A stretch of DNA of 64,000 nt from Pictodentalium vernedei (Eukaryota; Mollusca; Scaphopoda; Dentaliida; Dentaliidae), in NCBI GenBank assembly GCA_031216915.1, contig CM062296.1:790702823-790766822 (forward strand), given 5' to 3'. The position numbers were made by a program, and so were the translations under genes. Below, in pieces: positions 1-11,634 of this stretch. The notes under the pieces were generated by a model. That model did no database searches. It was not told the DNA's origin and worked only from the letters and a program-made list of their open reading frames with translations. The number at the start of each line of letters is the position of its first letter. Position 1 is the stretch's first letter.

Positions 1-310
1 AATGTAGAAGAGGAAGAGACTGGGTCCGAATACCAAGCCTTGGGGTACTACAGACTCTGCACTTATATAATCTGACTTCTCCCCTTCCACCAATACACCC
101 TGTGTCCTGTCAGATAGAAAGTTCGTTATCCATCTGTTTGTTTTGACTTTAATTCCGTAATGGTTTAGTTTATGAACGAGGAGGCTGTGGCTAACCTTAT
201 CAAATGCTTTGGAATAATCATTTTTCGTCTCCGTTTTATCAATTAAAATTTGACAATTTACCCAATCTGCATTTGTTCTCATCCCCAAAGAGAATAATGG
301 TTGGGTGTTA
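1..310 (-). pseudogene. Non-LTR retrotransposon reverse transcriptase relic (cut by the window edge)
   Basis: Read on the minus strand, 1-240 translates without a stop through NDYSKAFDKVSHSLLVHKL, GIKVKTNRWITNFLSDRTQG and VVPQGLVFGPSLFLFYI. These are RT motif A (DYSKAFD, first catalytic Asp), the domain around RW(I)TNFLSDR, and motif B (PQG). The order is typical of CR1/jockey-like LINE polymerases. Weaker similarity extends to about 310. The catalytic FADD/YADD motif would lie beyond position 1. No endonuclease domain or LINE 3' end is present here. Confidence 0.8.
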
Positions 311-1026
311 GAAATTTCTCTATTTTGCTGTGTTATTTCAAAACTTATCGTTTTCGTGTTACATTACAATCCTTCATGTTCGTTCCGACATTCGTCACAA
401 CTCTCAACCACAATGTTCCTTCAGTTTCTTTGAAGCTAAAATGTTTCGTTTGAAGAACGACAGGCCAGCACACAATCAAATTTTGTTTCGAAAGAACGAC
501 AGCAATGACAAAAAATATTTATAAAGTGGAAAGAAAAGATATCAATGCAGTACAGTACAGTACAGCAGACTTGGATGCCATTTTTCGTTACAAATCTGAA
601 TGGCTGGTTTCGAGGGAGCATATTGAGTCCCGGATATAAGATGGCGCTATGTAAAAATGGTCTTACATTTTTCTTTCCTGTTTGAAATCAAAAATAATTT
701 GCAGGATTCGTGTCGAAATGTTCATTTTCTTATGTCACTTTGACATTTTCCATCGATTTTTTCAACTGGAAGAATGTAGTCAACTATTTCAAATAAATCG
801 CAATAATAACCCAATTCCTTTTATTTCCACTGCGCATTTCACTTTTCCATTCAGTCATTTACATTTGCTCGCTCAAAATTCTGAACAAACTTTGTCACAA
901 AACAAAAATGGTACCGTTTTTTTCTGTCAAATTTTGAGAATTCAGTATAGGTCAAGTGAGCATAAGAGAATGATTCATAAATCTGTCCACGGCTTTGTTA
1001 TTTTTATTTATTTATTTATTTTTTTG

Positions 1027-1106
1027 GCTTCAAAAACATAGGTTAAGACCCCTCACTGGAACAAGCTCGTTCCAATGAGGTGCCATAACCCACATGTTTT
1101 TGAAGC
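1027..1106. repeat. Foldback palindrome with shared core P3
   Basis: Arms of about 40 bp from GCTTCAAAAACA to TGTTTTTGAAGC close on GGAACAAGCTCGTTCCAATG. The same core sits in hAT1, hAT2 and F2. No target duplication was identified. Confidence 0.7.
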
Positions 1107-1174
1107 AAACCATGAAAATTTTTAGTTTTGCAATTGCAAGAGTTGTTTGGGCAAGTGTCCTCTCCTACTTAGTA

Positions 1175-1603
1175 CAGTAGAATCCTCTTAATTGAATGTC
1201 CATTTTGCCAGTGAAAATTATTCAATTAACAGGAGTATACAATTAACAGGGATTTGGTCAGTTTCCTGTGTTCTGGAGGTAAACTGAGCATTTATTCTAT
1301 TATATCTTGTTTGACAGAGCTCATAGAGCTCTGTCAAACAAGATATAATAGAATAAATGCTGTATTGGATGTAGTGAGGCCAAAAAGGTTGATGAATAAG
1401 GGGAATTTGGTGCGTGTCACAGTAATTTTTTCGACATATTACAAAAATTTATATACAATTAACAGGAGTTTACTCTACAACCCATATGCAATTAACAGAT
1501 CAAATTTGTACTGAAGATATGATAAATGGTTTTGTGTTTGAAAATTATATTCAATTAACAGGGATATACAATTAAGAAATATCCAATTAAGTGGGCTCCA
1601 CTG
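1175..1603 (+). mobile_element. TA-flanked MITE, family H copy 1 (429 bp)
   Basis: Ends CAGTAGAATCCTCTTAATTG and (rc) CAGTGGAGCCCACTTAATTG, each beside TA. The centre is a roughly 70-nt hairpin of TATATCTTGTTTGACAGAGC and its inverse. Many internal ATTCAATTAACAGG motifs. Full copies at 40317 and 53330 have the same length to within 1 bp. Confidence 0.88.
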
Positions 1604-1608
1604 TACTG

Positions 1609-1922
1609 CAGTTAAAACTAGAAGTCCTGTCATGAATAGTGCGCTTATCTAGGCTTAATTGCGCGTTGGAATTGCGCGCAAATGCCATAGCGGATGGCAT
1701 CCAAAGCACGGCAGGTTCTCCTGGTTACTCATAGCAAACACATGCAATGTTTCTGCCAATGGACTTCCGGGTTACCCGGAGGTCCATTGGCTGAAACATT
1801 GCTTGTGCACAGGCCATATGAACAGAATTTGATAGCTTTACTATGGCCATAACACATACATTAACGCGCAGATCAACGTGCTATTTGTGTGCATTTCATG
1901 ACAGGACTTCTAGCTTTAACCG
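1609..1922 (+). mobile_element. TA-type MITE, family A copy 1 (314 bp)
   Basis: Starts CAGTTAAAACTAGAAGTCCT; the right end is its inverse with small changes. The central palindrome is CCAATGGACTTCCGGGTTAC with its inverse. It lies 5 bp after H1. The flanking TA is not preserved in this copy. Confidence 0.9.
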
Positions 1923-2362
1923 AACAGTAATTTTTTTTTGTAAATGGATTTGTAAATTGTAAGGCAATTTAATTATTCACGTAAGATGTCATCAAACCTC
2001 AGCTAGTAGGTCTGGTGATAATTCATTTTAAAAAAGGACCAAGAATCTTTCACATTGGCAGTATAATCAGATAAATGCAAAAAAATGAACAAACTGAAAA
2101 TATTAGTTTCAAAGACATCAATATTTTTAAGTTTTGAGTGGAATACAGCTGATGGCCCATTAAATGAAATCTTACTTGTGCATGTTATGCTTTTACATAA
2201 AATTTAAGTTACAGTCTAATCAGGCTAGTTTTCCCTTTGAAACTCACGACTACTGTAATTAACATTAATGTTAGTGAATCATCTTTTTAGCTACACTGTA
2301 CGTTATCCAAAAAGATTGAAGTAATAAAATCTACATTACAGTGCAGTCCTTGAATGCATTTA
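1923..2362. other. Unassigned AT-rich intronic sequence
   Basis: No ORF, repeat boundary or motif I can support; simple AT-rich sequence between two family A copies. The same holds for 311-1026, apart from short homopolymer runs. Confidence 0.6.
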
Positions 2363-2676
2363 CAGTTAAAACTAGAAGTCCTGTCACAAATAGTGTGCTT
2401 ATCTAGGCTTAATTGCGCGTTGGAATTGCGCGCAATTGCCATATCGAATGGCATCCACAGCACGGTAGGTTCTCCTGGTTACTCATAGCAAACACAAGCA
2501 ATGTTTCTGCCAATGGACCTCCAGGTTACCCGGAGGTCCATTGGCTGAAACATTGCTTGTGCACAGGCCATATGTACAGAATTTTATAGCTTTACTTGGG
2601 CCATAGCGCGTACATTAACGTGCATATCAACGTGCTATTCGTGTGCATTTCATGACAGGACTTCTAGTTTTAACTG
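2363..2676 (+). mobile_element. Family A MITE copy 2 (314 bp)
   Basis: Same ends and palindrome as copy 1. Left flank TA; right flank AA, a likely mutated TA. Internal GCGCGTTGGAATTGCGCGCA segment retained. Confidence 0.92.
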
Positions 2677-2793
2677 AATGTGTGATTTTCATAAAATTTA
2701 TTCCCTTAGTCATATGTAGCTCTTATTGCAGCATACATAAAGATGTACAAAGTGAACTAAGCCAGGGTAACATGCAGAAAGTCTAAAGCAGGG

Positions 2794-3264
2794 GTGTATC
2801 CTTTTTGTCACTTCTTTTTACATTGTACATTGTACATCAAAGATTTGGGAGATGAACTCCTGCATAGCGACGAGGGGGTAACAGTTGGGGTCCTGAATAT
2901 TCCAGGACTATTTTTTGCAGATGATATGGTAGAAGTGTCAGGACGCGAAGGTGGGGCTAGAAAAAATGCTGGTAATTGTTGGGAGATATGGGAACAAATG
3001 GAGACTCAAACTAAATGAAAACAAAAGCACAGTTGTACCTGTGGGTCGGAAAGTGGACAGTGGAGGCGTTCTGTATTCCGGAAGGTAGCAGCAAACTTCT
3101 TAGTGTAGGAGAGACATATGACTACAAGTATTTAGTAGTAAATACATTACGGGAAGAGGCATCTACCGAAATCACACAAATAAACTAACTGTGAAGGGGA
3201 AGCAAATCCTTAAATGAAAGTTATGGATAGGAACAGCTTCGAAGAGGTTTTCGCAGGGAAAACA
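2794..3264 (+). pseudogene. Second non-LTR RT relic, left part (FADD motif)
   Basis: The frame reads IKDLGDELLHSDEGVTVG, then NIPGLFFADDMVEVSG, containing the FADD catalytic box (motif C). A frame change near 2980-2990 then gives RLKLNENKSTVVPVGRK. A further frame gives ETYDYKYLVVNTL, matching the YKYLG region of LINE polymerases. The relic is frameshifted and interrupted at 3264 by a hAT-like element; it resumes at 3798. It belongs to a different LINE lineage from the relic at 1-310, judging by motif spacing. Confidence 0.75.
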
Positions 3265-3797
3265 GGGCTTATATTTCGTCTAAATTTGTGAGAATCCATT
3301 TGGATTGTTGTGAAAATGGTTGCGGGAATCCATACCTACTATGAGTGTCCCAGGATCCCATGACGCCACCATGGTTGAACCACTGTTGTATACTGATAAC
3401 ACATGTTAACCTTTTACCCAACACACCTTTTTAATTTTTAAAACTAAATTTGATAATTTTTAAACAATAAATAATAAATAAATGATAAAATAATTAAATG
3501 AACAATATTTACCAATAAAATCTTACAAATATGGCTGTTGTTGGAACCGGCTCAATGAGCCGGTTCCAATGACAGCCATATTTGTAAGATTTTATTGGCA
3601 AAGTGTCAGGATATTTCAGGTCATGTTAGTCTTCTATTGGTTAATTTGTTGCCGCTGTGTTAGTTAAAGGGTTAAATTGACTCAATGTTTTTCACGCGCA
3701 TCCTAGCAGAGGTGCAGCAAGAATCTACATGGATTCTCGCCGGTTTTATTGTGCGGATCTTTGTGCGAATCGATTTTCTCGTCGAAATATAAGCCCT
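3265..3797. mobile_element. hAT-like non-autonomous element with nested TTAA MITE F1
   Basis: Inverted ends GGGCTTATATTTCG (left) and CGAAATATAAGCCC(T) (right) are flanked by the same 8 bp, GGAAAACA, at 3257-3264 and 3798-3805. Eight-bp duplications are the hAT hallmark. The element interrupts the RT relic, and TTAA-type MITE F1 sits inside it, giving a relative age order of LINE relic, then hAT, then F1. Confidence 0.72.
3410..3671. mobile_element. piggyBac-like TTAA MITE, family F copy 1
   Basis: TTAA at 3406-3409 and 3672-3675 flanks ends reading CCTTTTACCC and (rc) CCCTTTAACT. The centre (about 3516-3602) is a near-perfect palindrome around GGAACCGGCTCAATGAGCCG. TTAA duplication with CCCTTT-type ends is the piggyBac pattern. 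No transposase is present. Confidence 0.7.
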
Positions 3798-3850
3798 GGA
3801 AAACAATTTGGGAAATGGTTGGTGTACCAAGTATTACATACATGTTTAGT
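3798..3850 (+). pseudogene. Second RT relic, right part beyond the hAT-like insertion
   Basis: If the insertion at 3265-3797 and one 8-bp duplicate are removed, the frame runs smoothly through the junction and ends in KTIWEMVGVPSITY. That is a plausible carboxy-terminal thumb segment of this kind of polymerase. The relic is then cut by TA-flanked MITE T1 at 3852. Confidence 0.6.
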
Positions 3851-3851
3851 A

Positions 3852-4082
3852 CAGCCGCCTTGGAATTATCACTTTCCACGGGTGTGCAATATTTCCACGG
3901 ACGCAATAATATTAGATTCCAAACACTAATTATAGGAATAAGCATCAAAAATTTAATTAATGAAGCACCGGGTACAAGCCTGTGCTTCATTAATAAAAAA
4001 TTTGTTCATGATGATTTTAAGTTATAACACATGCGTGGACATCACTGCTCACACATGGATTACGACCAGTCCACAGCAACTG
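3852..4082. mobile_element. TA-flanked MITE, family T copy 1
   Basis: Ends CAGCCGCCTTGGA and (rc) CAGTTGCTGTGGA, each next to TA. A short central palindrome reads GAAGCACCGGGTACAAGCCT with its inverse. About 230 bp. It lands in the tail of the RT relic. Confidence 0.7.
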
Positions 4083-4212
4083 TACTGTACCAACTGAAAA
4101 AAAAAATCTATCCCACTGCGATTTAGTAGTAATCCACCCTCCACATACTGTTGTCTCAATATTTTCTTTCTGTTTGATCGGTTCAGTTCGTGATTTAACT
4201 ACTGAGTCAATT

Positions 4213-4409
4213 CTTTAGTACAGTCTTCATGTACACCTCAAATTATTTTTATTGAAAACATAGCATACAGGGAACAGAAATTAACATATACCCAATTATC
4301 ACAATTCTTGTCTTATTTTATAATCCTTTCATAAACATTGAACATTATCCTTTTCATTAAGCACAACACACAGTCAAGTTAAGCTACAGTGTCATTAACA
4401 TTTTCATTT
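4213..4409 (+). mobile_element. 3' tail of an L-type pearl/Helentron-like element
   Basis: Matches the last ~180 bp of L1 (48870-49023): TAGCATACAGGGAACAGAAA, the AACATTGAACATTATCC stretch, the subterminal AAGTTAAGCTACAG and the terminal hairpin AGTGTCATTAACATTTTCAT. The body is missing, so this is a 5'-truncated copy. Confidence 0.65.
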
Positions 4410-5708
4410 TGTTTTTAGAAAGATATTTCTATGTTAAGTAAAGTGTTAAAAAGGCAGAGACAACTGAAAAATCGTCTACAATCTCATGCTAAAAATCAAT
4501 TAAAAATCAGGTTTTCATTTCTGTCCACAGTCGGCTTTTTGGGGGTGAATTGATTTTCTGACGCGGCACATTTGATGGGTTAATATGACAAGGGGAAGTA
4601 TTTCCAAGGCACTGAGAACAGTCAAAAGCGTGTAACAACTATTTACATGTATTCATGAAAAATATCCAAAAGAACGTATTAAAAAACTTTATTTTTCGTG
4701 AAAACGTGAACATTGTGGACAACTTTTTTGACCACATCTTGATTCCCAGTTTGAGAAGTTACAGCATCCTCTCTCAGTTTGGTACGGCCACGCCTGGGCC
4801 CATCATTCCTGTGAATGGAACATTCTCTTGACACTGTGAACAACTGCTTTTGTCTGCGGATATCCCGTAACCTGTATAATACCCATCCACAGTACATGGA
4901 GAATGCTTTGTTACAGAAACACCAACAGAGTGGAATTCCCAAACACACCAGATAATCCAGATTCTGTTATGTGAAAGAAACATTCTCAACTTAAAGTGAG
5001 CTTCAAACCAATTCATCCACTGAACCACACTGTGTCCTTTGTGCTTGTTTTGTCACAGAAACTGAGGATATTCCACCCATGGAGTGTTTTGCAGACATCC
5101 CAATTATACATGTATGATAGGGAGTTCTGACCTGCATGTGGTCGGTGAGAACGTAGTCAAGATTTTTTAATGCTCAGCTAGGGTTTTATTTGTTGTTTTT
5201 TTTTTTTTGTTCTTTTTAGTTGGGTGTTGGTGGGGGGGGGGGGGGGGGGTGGTAGAGGATTGATATTTGGAAGGCCATGGTGAGGGGGTCGATTCCCCCA
5301 ATAAACTTTAGCAAAATTTAGTGCTCTAAAGCAAATGTGAAGCATTTGTAGCTTTCCTATGTTGGAAATCATTTTTGGGGCTGTAAGTGAAAATGGGGAG
5401 CATTGAGACTATCCACAATTTTGCAAACTTTGAAGAATAACTATGGTCATCGGCTGAGTGATAGTTCATGGAACCATTCCACCCAAAACCCTGAGGTCAT
5501 GTCTCTAATATAGGCGTACAGTTCATTTAGAGTGGAATGCCTCTAAATCACCTGTACGGTGAAATTTTTATCCCCACACACTTTCAAGAAGGTTGATGTA
5601 AAGACACTTAGTTCTCAAGCTGTTCTCAAACAGATTCCTTTGAATTTTTTGTTGTTCATTCATCCTTATCTTAAATACTTTTCTTCATCGACAAACAGTG
5701 GATGAATA
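4410..5708. other. Unassigned sequence with a G-run and no supported gene
   Basis: Contains overlapping minus-strand open frames at 4679-5028 with some Cys but no domain I recognise, a T-run followed by about 20 G at 5210-5250, and nothing else supported. Confidence 0.5.
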
Positions 5709-5956
5709 CAGTACGTGGAGAGTGTATTATCACTAAATCACCCGCGGAGTGGAGATTCCAACCGAGCAAATTTGTTGCAAAGCATAACAAGCACAGGCAA
5801 AGTTTCAGCCAATGGACCTCCGGGTTAAACCCGGAGGTCCATTGGCTGAAACATTGCTTGTGTTTTTTGTCGATATATACAAAATTTGAAAGTTATAGCT
5901 TGGGTGATAACTCCACTCTGTGGGTGATTTAGTTACAATCCACTCTCCACGTACAG
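5709..5956. mobile_element. TA-flanked MITE, family B copy 1
   Basis: Ends CAGTACGTGGAGAGTG and its near inverse, flanked by TA. The core palindrome CCAATGGACCTCCGGGTTAA plus inverse, and the sequence next to it, closely match the core of family A although the terminal repeats differ. Confidence 0.85.
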
Positions 5957-6794
5957 TAAATATGATACATCGCCATCCTTCTTGATGTAAACATCTGTGA
6001 GTGGTATATGGGGGCTCATCCTGCCTCAACAGAGAAGATTTTTTTTGTTTGTAGTAGCTTTTCAGGTATCAATCTGCCAATCTGTAATATGTTGTCAATC
6101 ACCGTTTGTGCATTCTTAGACAGTAGTAGGTTCGAATAAGCTCGAAAAATTGCTCTGTCAATATACAAAGCTCCCATTTTATGACCTTAATTACGAAAAA
6201 GGTTATTATTTAATGAACATATGAGAAAGGCAAACAATTAGGTGAAAAAAATATATATTTTTTCGGGTCTTATGTTCTTTAATCATCAGTGATATTTAAG
6301 AATTAATGATAAAGATTGAAGACCTGATCTAGTGACAAATCAGTTAAGCATAAAAAATAAAAAAAAACAGCTCATTTCTTTTCTGATTGCTTTATTTGTT
6401 TTTTGAAAATGTTATAAGATTGGCTCAAGGTGACAACAAGACTGTTTGGAAAAGTTCAAGAGCAAACTAAGACAATTTACACAAGTGATTTATGAAAACC
6501 ACTTAGCTTGAATAGCAGAATTTACTCCAAAGTGTCAATTGCCTACCCTTTTGAACAGATCATCTGAATACAAGCTGTAGGCCAAGTGACTGAAACGAAG
6601 TGAGGGGGGGGGGGGGGGGGGTGGGGGGGGGGGGCTTCAAAATCATGTATAGGCCTATTTTAATCACTCACCACTGGAGAAGGGGGAAAAACGTTTTTTT
6701 TCAATCAACTTTTATAAATCATTATGTCAGTTTAGTCCTAAGGCTACGAAAATAAATGTGCAACATTTGTCAAAACAGTTCAGAAAATATTGAC
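5957..6794. other. Unassigned AT-rich sequence with a G-rich run
   Basis: No gene. A short inverted AAAAAATATATATTTTTT lies near 6246, and a broken run of nearly 30 G at 6605-6634. Confidence 0.5.
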
Positions 6795-8616
6795 TTTTTA
6801 GCTCAGCTTTGGTGAAGCCAAATTTGAGCTTTTGTCATGGCCCGTTGTCCGTCTGTCCGTACGTCAACAATTGGATACGGCTTGGGCTAGAGGCCCTATT
6901 TATGAACCGATCTTTACGAAACTTCTTGGGTACCTTTGTTATGACCGTGGGACGAGAACAAGTGTTTTTGGGAGCGGTCCGAAATTCAAGATGGCTGCCA
7001 GCCGCCGTTTTGTACCGACGATGCAGAAATCTGTTTTTTGTGCAGAACTTCCATATGAAAGCTCTGATTTGAATAATTTTTTGTATGAATTTTTAGTACC
7101 ATGGGATACATCACATATAATACGGGTTTTTTTCTCGTGCGTAAATTGTGCAAATTAGACTAATTTTGATGTTTTTTGGTGTTACTTTCAGCACTGTAGG
7201 TGTAAATGCCAATACGGCTCGGGCTAGAGGCCGTATTTATGAACCGATCTCTACGAAACTTCTTGGGTACCTTTGGTATCACCGTGGGACGAGAACGAGT
7301 GTTTTTGGGTCCGGTCTGAAATTCAAGATGGCCGATGGCAGCCATTTTGTACAAAATTAGGTGCAATCAGATTTTTGAACAGAACTTCCATATGAAAGCG
7401 CTGATTTGAATAATTTTTTGTGTGAATGTTTAGTACCATGGGATACATCACATATAATACAGGTTTTTTTCCTCGTGCAGAAACTATGCAAATTAGATTA
7501 ACTTTGATTTTTTCAGTGCGACTTACACACAGTAAGTACACATGTCAATACGGCTCAGACTAGAGTCTGTATTTATGAACTGATCTTCACGAAATGTCTT
7601 GGGTACCTTTGTTATCACCTTGGGACGAGAACGAGTGTTTCTGGGTGCGGTCTAAAATTCAAGATGGCTGCCAGTGGCCATTTTGTACCGAAATTAGGTC
7701 TAATCAGTTTTTTGTACACAACTTCTATACAGCTCAGACTAGAGGCCATATTTATGAACCAGTCTTTACGAAACTTCTTGGGTACCTTTGTTATCACCGT
7801 GGGATGAGAGCGAGTGTTTTTGGGTGTGGTCCGAAATTCAAGATGGCCACCAGCAGCCATTTTGTACCAAAATTAGTGCAATCAGTCTTTTGTACAGAAC
7901 TTCTGTATGAAAGTTCTGATTTGAATAAATTTTTGTATGAATGTTTAGTAACATGGAATACATCACATATTGTAAGGGTTTTTTTTTCATGCAGAAATTA
8001 TGCAAATTAGATGAACTTTGATTTATTCAGTGCTACTTACACAATGTAAGCACACATGTCAATACGGCTCAGGGTAGAGGCTGTATTTATGAACCAATCT
8101 TCACAAAACTTCTTGGGTACCTTTGTTATCGCCTTGGGACGAGAATGAGTGTTTCTGGGTACGATCCAAAATTCAAGATGGCTGCCAGTGGCCATTTTGT
8201 ACCGAAATTAGGTCCAATCACTTTTTTGTCACAAGTTCTATACAGCTCGTATTTATGAACTGATCTTCACAAAACTTCTTGGGTACCTTTGTTTTCACCT
8301 TGGGACAGGAACGAGTGTGTTTTGGGGTGCCTTTGTTATCACTGTTCTATGAGAACAAATATTTTGGGATTCAGTCAGACCCACTCTGGGACTCAAAGAT
8401 TTTTTTCTAGTTTAGGATCTGACTGTCACCCACCTTTACAATACTTTACCTATACATTTGTTAAGGCAACGGTCAGTATTTATGTACAGACCGTTACAAT
8501 ACTTTATATGCACCTTTGTTATCAGGTCATTACCTAGATGTTTGTCATTGCTGTGTCACATACTATACATGTACATGTCTTGACAAGTTGAGCTACAGTG
8601 TCATTGACACTTTCAT
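6795..8616 (+). mobile_element. Pearl/Helentron-like element K1 with tandem core
   Basis: Starts TTTTTAGCTCAGCTTTGG followed by a GTCCGTCTGTCCG tract. It then holds several units of about 340 bp (some shortened) marked by TTTATGAACCGATCTTTACG, TTCTTGGGTACCTTTG and ATTCAAGATGGC. It ends with subterminal AAGTTGAGCT, inverse of the 5' AGCTCA(A/G)CTT, then the hairpin AGTGTCATTGACACT and TTCATT. Architecture fits bivalve pearl elements and Helentron-associated non-autonomous elements. The open frames inside are by-products of the repeat. Confidence 0.8.
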
Positions 8617-8641
8617 TAGACTTTTGCCTTGAGTGGCTATA

Positions 8642-8898
8642 CGGTACGTGGAGAGTGGATTGTAACTAAATCACCCATAGAGTGGAGTTATCACCCAGGG
8701 TATCAGTTTCAAATTCTGTACATATGGACAAAAAACACAAGCACTGCTTCAGCCAATGGACCTCTGGGTTGAACCCGGAGGTCCATTAGTTAGAACATTG
8801 CTTGTGCTTGTTATGCTTTAGAACAAACTTGCAATTATTGCTTGGGTGGAATTTCCACTCTGCACATGATTTAGTGATAATACACTCTCCACGTACTG
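8642..8898. mobile_element. Family B MITE copy 2 (257 bp)
   Basis: CGGTACGTGGAGAGTG left end and CACTCTCCACGTACTG right end, with TA on both sides; core palindrome as in B1. It sits 25 bp after the end of K1. Confidence 0.87.
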
Positions 8899-9338
8899 TA
8901 TTTATTTGAGGTCCACGAAATATATGAATACTTTTTACTGATAAAAAAGCAGTTTTCCAAGAAATATTACATAGCCGAGTGTTTGGTTAGCCAACTCCAA
9001 ACCACGTGAATGGTTAGTTGGTTAGAGTCATTTTTGAAATTTTGCACACTGATATAACAGTGTCAATGTATAACAACAATGAAGTCATGTCATCAATTTA
9101 ATTCACCAACCAGCAGCCTTTGATCTCGGATCTCTTGAAGTTAGCAACAGAGACGGGCAGCACAGGCTGCATGAAGACCTGCTACAGTGACGTGATGTGA
9201 TCACTTTGATGTTTTCACAATGTACATGTACATTGCTTGAACTGCATGCAACAGGAATGTTTAACACCCAACAGGCATTGTCTGACTGTCAGAATACATG
9301 TACCCTGTTACTTACTGTTGTTAATTGCTGTGTTTATA
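8899..9338. other. Unassigned intronic sequence
   Basis: No gene or clear repeat; a short inverted TGGTTAG/CTAACCA pair around 8990-9025. Confidence 0.5.
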
Positions 9339-9648
9339 CAGTTAAAACTAGAAGTCCTGTCACGAATAGTGTGCTTATCTAGGCTTAATTGCGTGTTGGA
9401 ATTGCGTGCAATTGCTATATCAAATGACATCCAAAGCACGGCAGGTTCTCTTGGTTACTCATAGCAAACACATGCAATGTTTCTGCCAATGGGCCTCCGG
9501 GCCTCCGGGTAACTGGCTGAAACATTGCTTGTGCACAGGCCATATGTACAGAATATGATAGCTTTAATTGGGTCATAACGTGTACATTAACGCGCATATC
9601 AACGTGCTATTTGTGTGCATTTCATGACAGGACTTTTAGTTTTAACTG
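9339..9648 (+). mobile_element. Family A MITE copy 3 (310 bp)
   Basis: TA-flanked, standard ends. The central palindrome is damaged by a rearrangement (duplicated CCTCCGGG, lost right arm bases), explaining the 4-bp shorter length. Confidence 0.9.
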
Positions 9649-9820
9649 TACATGTACCTCGTTAATGACCAGTCATGGGTTTTAAGACTGGTCACATGCG
9701 TGACCTGTGGTTAATCGGTTAACCAGTTAACTGTTCACTGCCCTAGTGATGTCTTTTCTGTAATAACTTGATTGAATGACTTGGCATTACTGGAGATTTC
9801 TATTTAGTTCAGTCCCTTCT

Positions 9821-9860
9821 TGGACAAGTTGAGCTGCATTGTCATTGACACTTTCATTTT
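9821..9860 (+). mobile_element. Orphan 3' end of a K-type pearl/Helentron-like element
   Basis: GACAAGTTGAGCTGCATTGT followed by CATTGACACTTTCATTTT reproduces the terminal subTIR and hairpin of K1/K2 without a body. Confidence 0.6.
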
Positions 9861-9910
9861 ACTGAGGGATGATAAGGATTTGGGAAACACACAACTTATA
9901 TAGCTGGGTG

Positions 9911-10215
9911 CTGTATATTTATACCCCCCGCAAACAAGTTTGCGGGGGGGGGGGGGGGGGGGGTATATAGGAATCACCCTGTCCATCCGTCTGTCTGTCT
10001 GTCCATCCATCCATCTGTCCATCCTTATAAGCGCAACTCCTCCTAAACCGTTTGATGAATTTTCATGAAACTTTACACAATGGAAGAACTCCATATGAAG
10101 ATGTGCCTGAAGCAATATAATTCCGTTCTGACATTTCCAAGGGGAGATAATCTAACTTATACATTTCAGGCGTGGGGGGTATCACTTTGTGAGCTTGTCA
10201 CAGTACCTCTAGTTT
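9911..10215 (+). mobile_element. Family J element copy 1 (TATACCCCCCGC type)
   Basis: Begins TATACCCCCCGCAAACAAGT with an immediate inverse ending in a long G-run, then GTCCATCCGTCTGTCTGTCT. It ends ACTTTGTGAGCTTGTCACAG before CTCTAGTTT. A second copy is inserted in a family I repeat at 37018. 5' microsatellite plus 3' hairpin resembles the pearl/Helentron layout on a small scale. Confidence 0.7.
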
Positions 10216-10882
10216 AACTTGGTGATACATGAGAAATATTCTTTAAAAATCTTTTCCAGAAACACCTCTCAGAATCTTCAGATACAAGTATTTGGTATAC
10301 AATATTTTTTCGTGTGGGGGGGTGTCCGATTAAAGTGTGTTTAAATCAGGTACCTCGGCTAATCTTTGGGCACCCTTTTGGAGCACAACTTTTAACTTAG
10401 AGCAATATGAAGAATAATCTTTAAAAATCTTCTGATCCACAAGTCAAATATTTTAATTTACAGCTTTTTGGTGATACATGTGATATCCTGAATAAAATTG
10501 TGAACCAGCTATATACATGTATAAGTTTTTCTCTCAAGAGTTATTAGCTTCTGTTGGACTGAGAATTTATTGTCATCTCATTACCATTTTGTGTCTCCAC
10601 ATTTCAAATAAAACTGTTCAGGACTTTTTTTTCTCCAAATTTGATATGTAGCTTTTTGATGATAATATCAAGAAGGGAATTGTCAACCAGCTGTGTACCA
10701 GTTGATTCATTGCCCTTATTGGACTTTCTTGTAAGGGCATTACCATTTCATATCATCTTTTTTTTGTGGGGGGGAGGGGGCATTATCCGGTCAGAATTAT
10801 ATATCCACCTTCCTCCCCACAGCAATCGAGAATTTCACTTACATGTCAGAAAGAGCTGTAAGAACACTGAATCTTAGATGCT
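10216..10882. repeat. Degenerate N-type core array
   Basis: Scattered matches to the N core (CAGAATCTTCAGATACAAGT, TTTAAAAATCTTCTGATCC). No gene. Confidence 0.4.
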
Positions 10883-10940
10883 TTTTTGTGTGAAGCACTA
10901 CTTGTTGACTGTGGTAAACAAGCTCTGTATTACTGGTAAA

Positions 10941-11521
10941 TAGGGCTGCACGATATTCAAAACGGAATACCGGTATCGGTATTCAAAAAAATACGGTGGT
11001 ATACCAGTATATCGAAAACTGTTCAGAAAAATGAACATAAGTACCACAATCGAGGCTTGAGACATCACAGTCAGAACAAATTAGCAAGCCTTGTTGACGC
11101 GGTTCGAAAAACCTTTACCCCAAGGCAGACGATATCAAAATTTATTATTTAAAAAAAAGTTAATCAGATTTTCCCAAAAAAATTCTACAAAGCAATATCA
11201 TGTGACCCCTCATTTGAACGAGCTCAACGAGCTTGTTCCAGTGAGGGGTCACATAATATAGTTTTGTTGAAATTTTTGAAAATTATTTTTTCAACTGCTG
11301 AAATTGTATGTTACGTAAGCACATGCAGACGATTCCTTGGGTAAAGGGATAATATTATTCATTCGGGGATACAGTTAAAAAACTCCAGACATCTTGAAAA
11401 TTAAATTGTGGGTAAATAAATAATGACGATAAACCGATATTTTTGTAATTACACCGGTATTCAATCGATATTGGTTTGAATACTGGTATATATCAGTTTA
11501 TCAATATACTGTGCAACCGTA
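10941..11521. mobile_element. hAT-like MITE, hAT1 (581 bp)
   Basis: TAGGGCTGCACGATATTC left end and (rc) TACGGTTGCACAGTATA right end, flanked by the 8-bp duplicate CTGGTAAA (10933-10940, 11522-11529). The interior holds the P3 palindrome and CCTTTACCCC/GGGTAAAGGG segments similar to family F. Confidence 0.88.
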
Positions 11522-11634
11522 CTGGTAAAGTAAGTTACAATGTTGGGGAGCTGGCAGCTGCTCATCATTGCTCTGTTGTTCTCTCTGGGTATTCTGGCTT
11601 CCTCTACCCGTAAAACTGTCACCGACACGATATG

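Noticed and set aside
4679-5028. Overlapping minus-strand open frames with several Cys
   Set aside because: Two frames compete, neither shows a domain or splice structure I can name.
7594-8010. 138-codon open frame in K1
   Set aside because: It simply reads through the K tandem units; other units are open in other frames.
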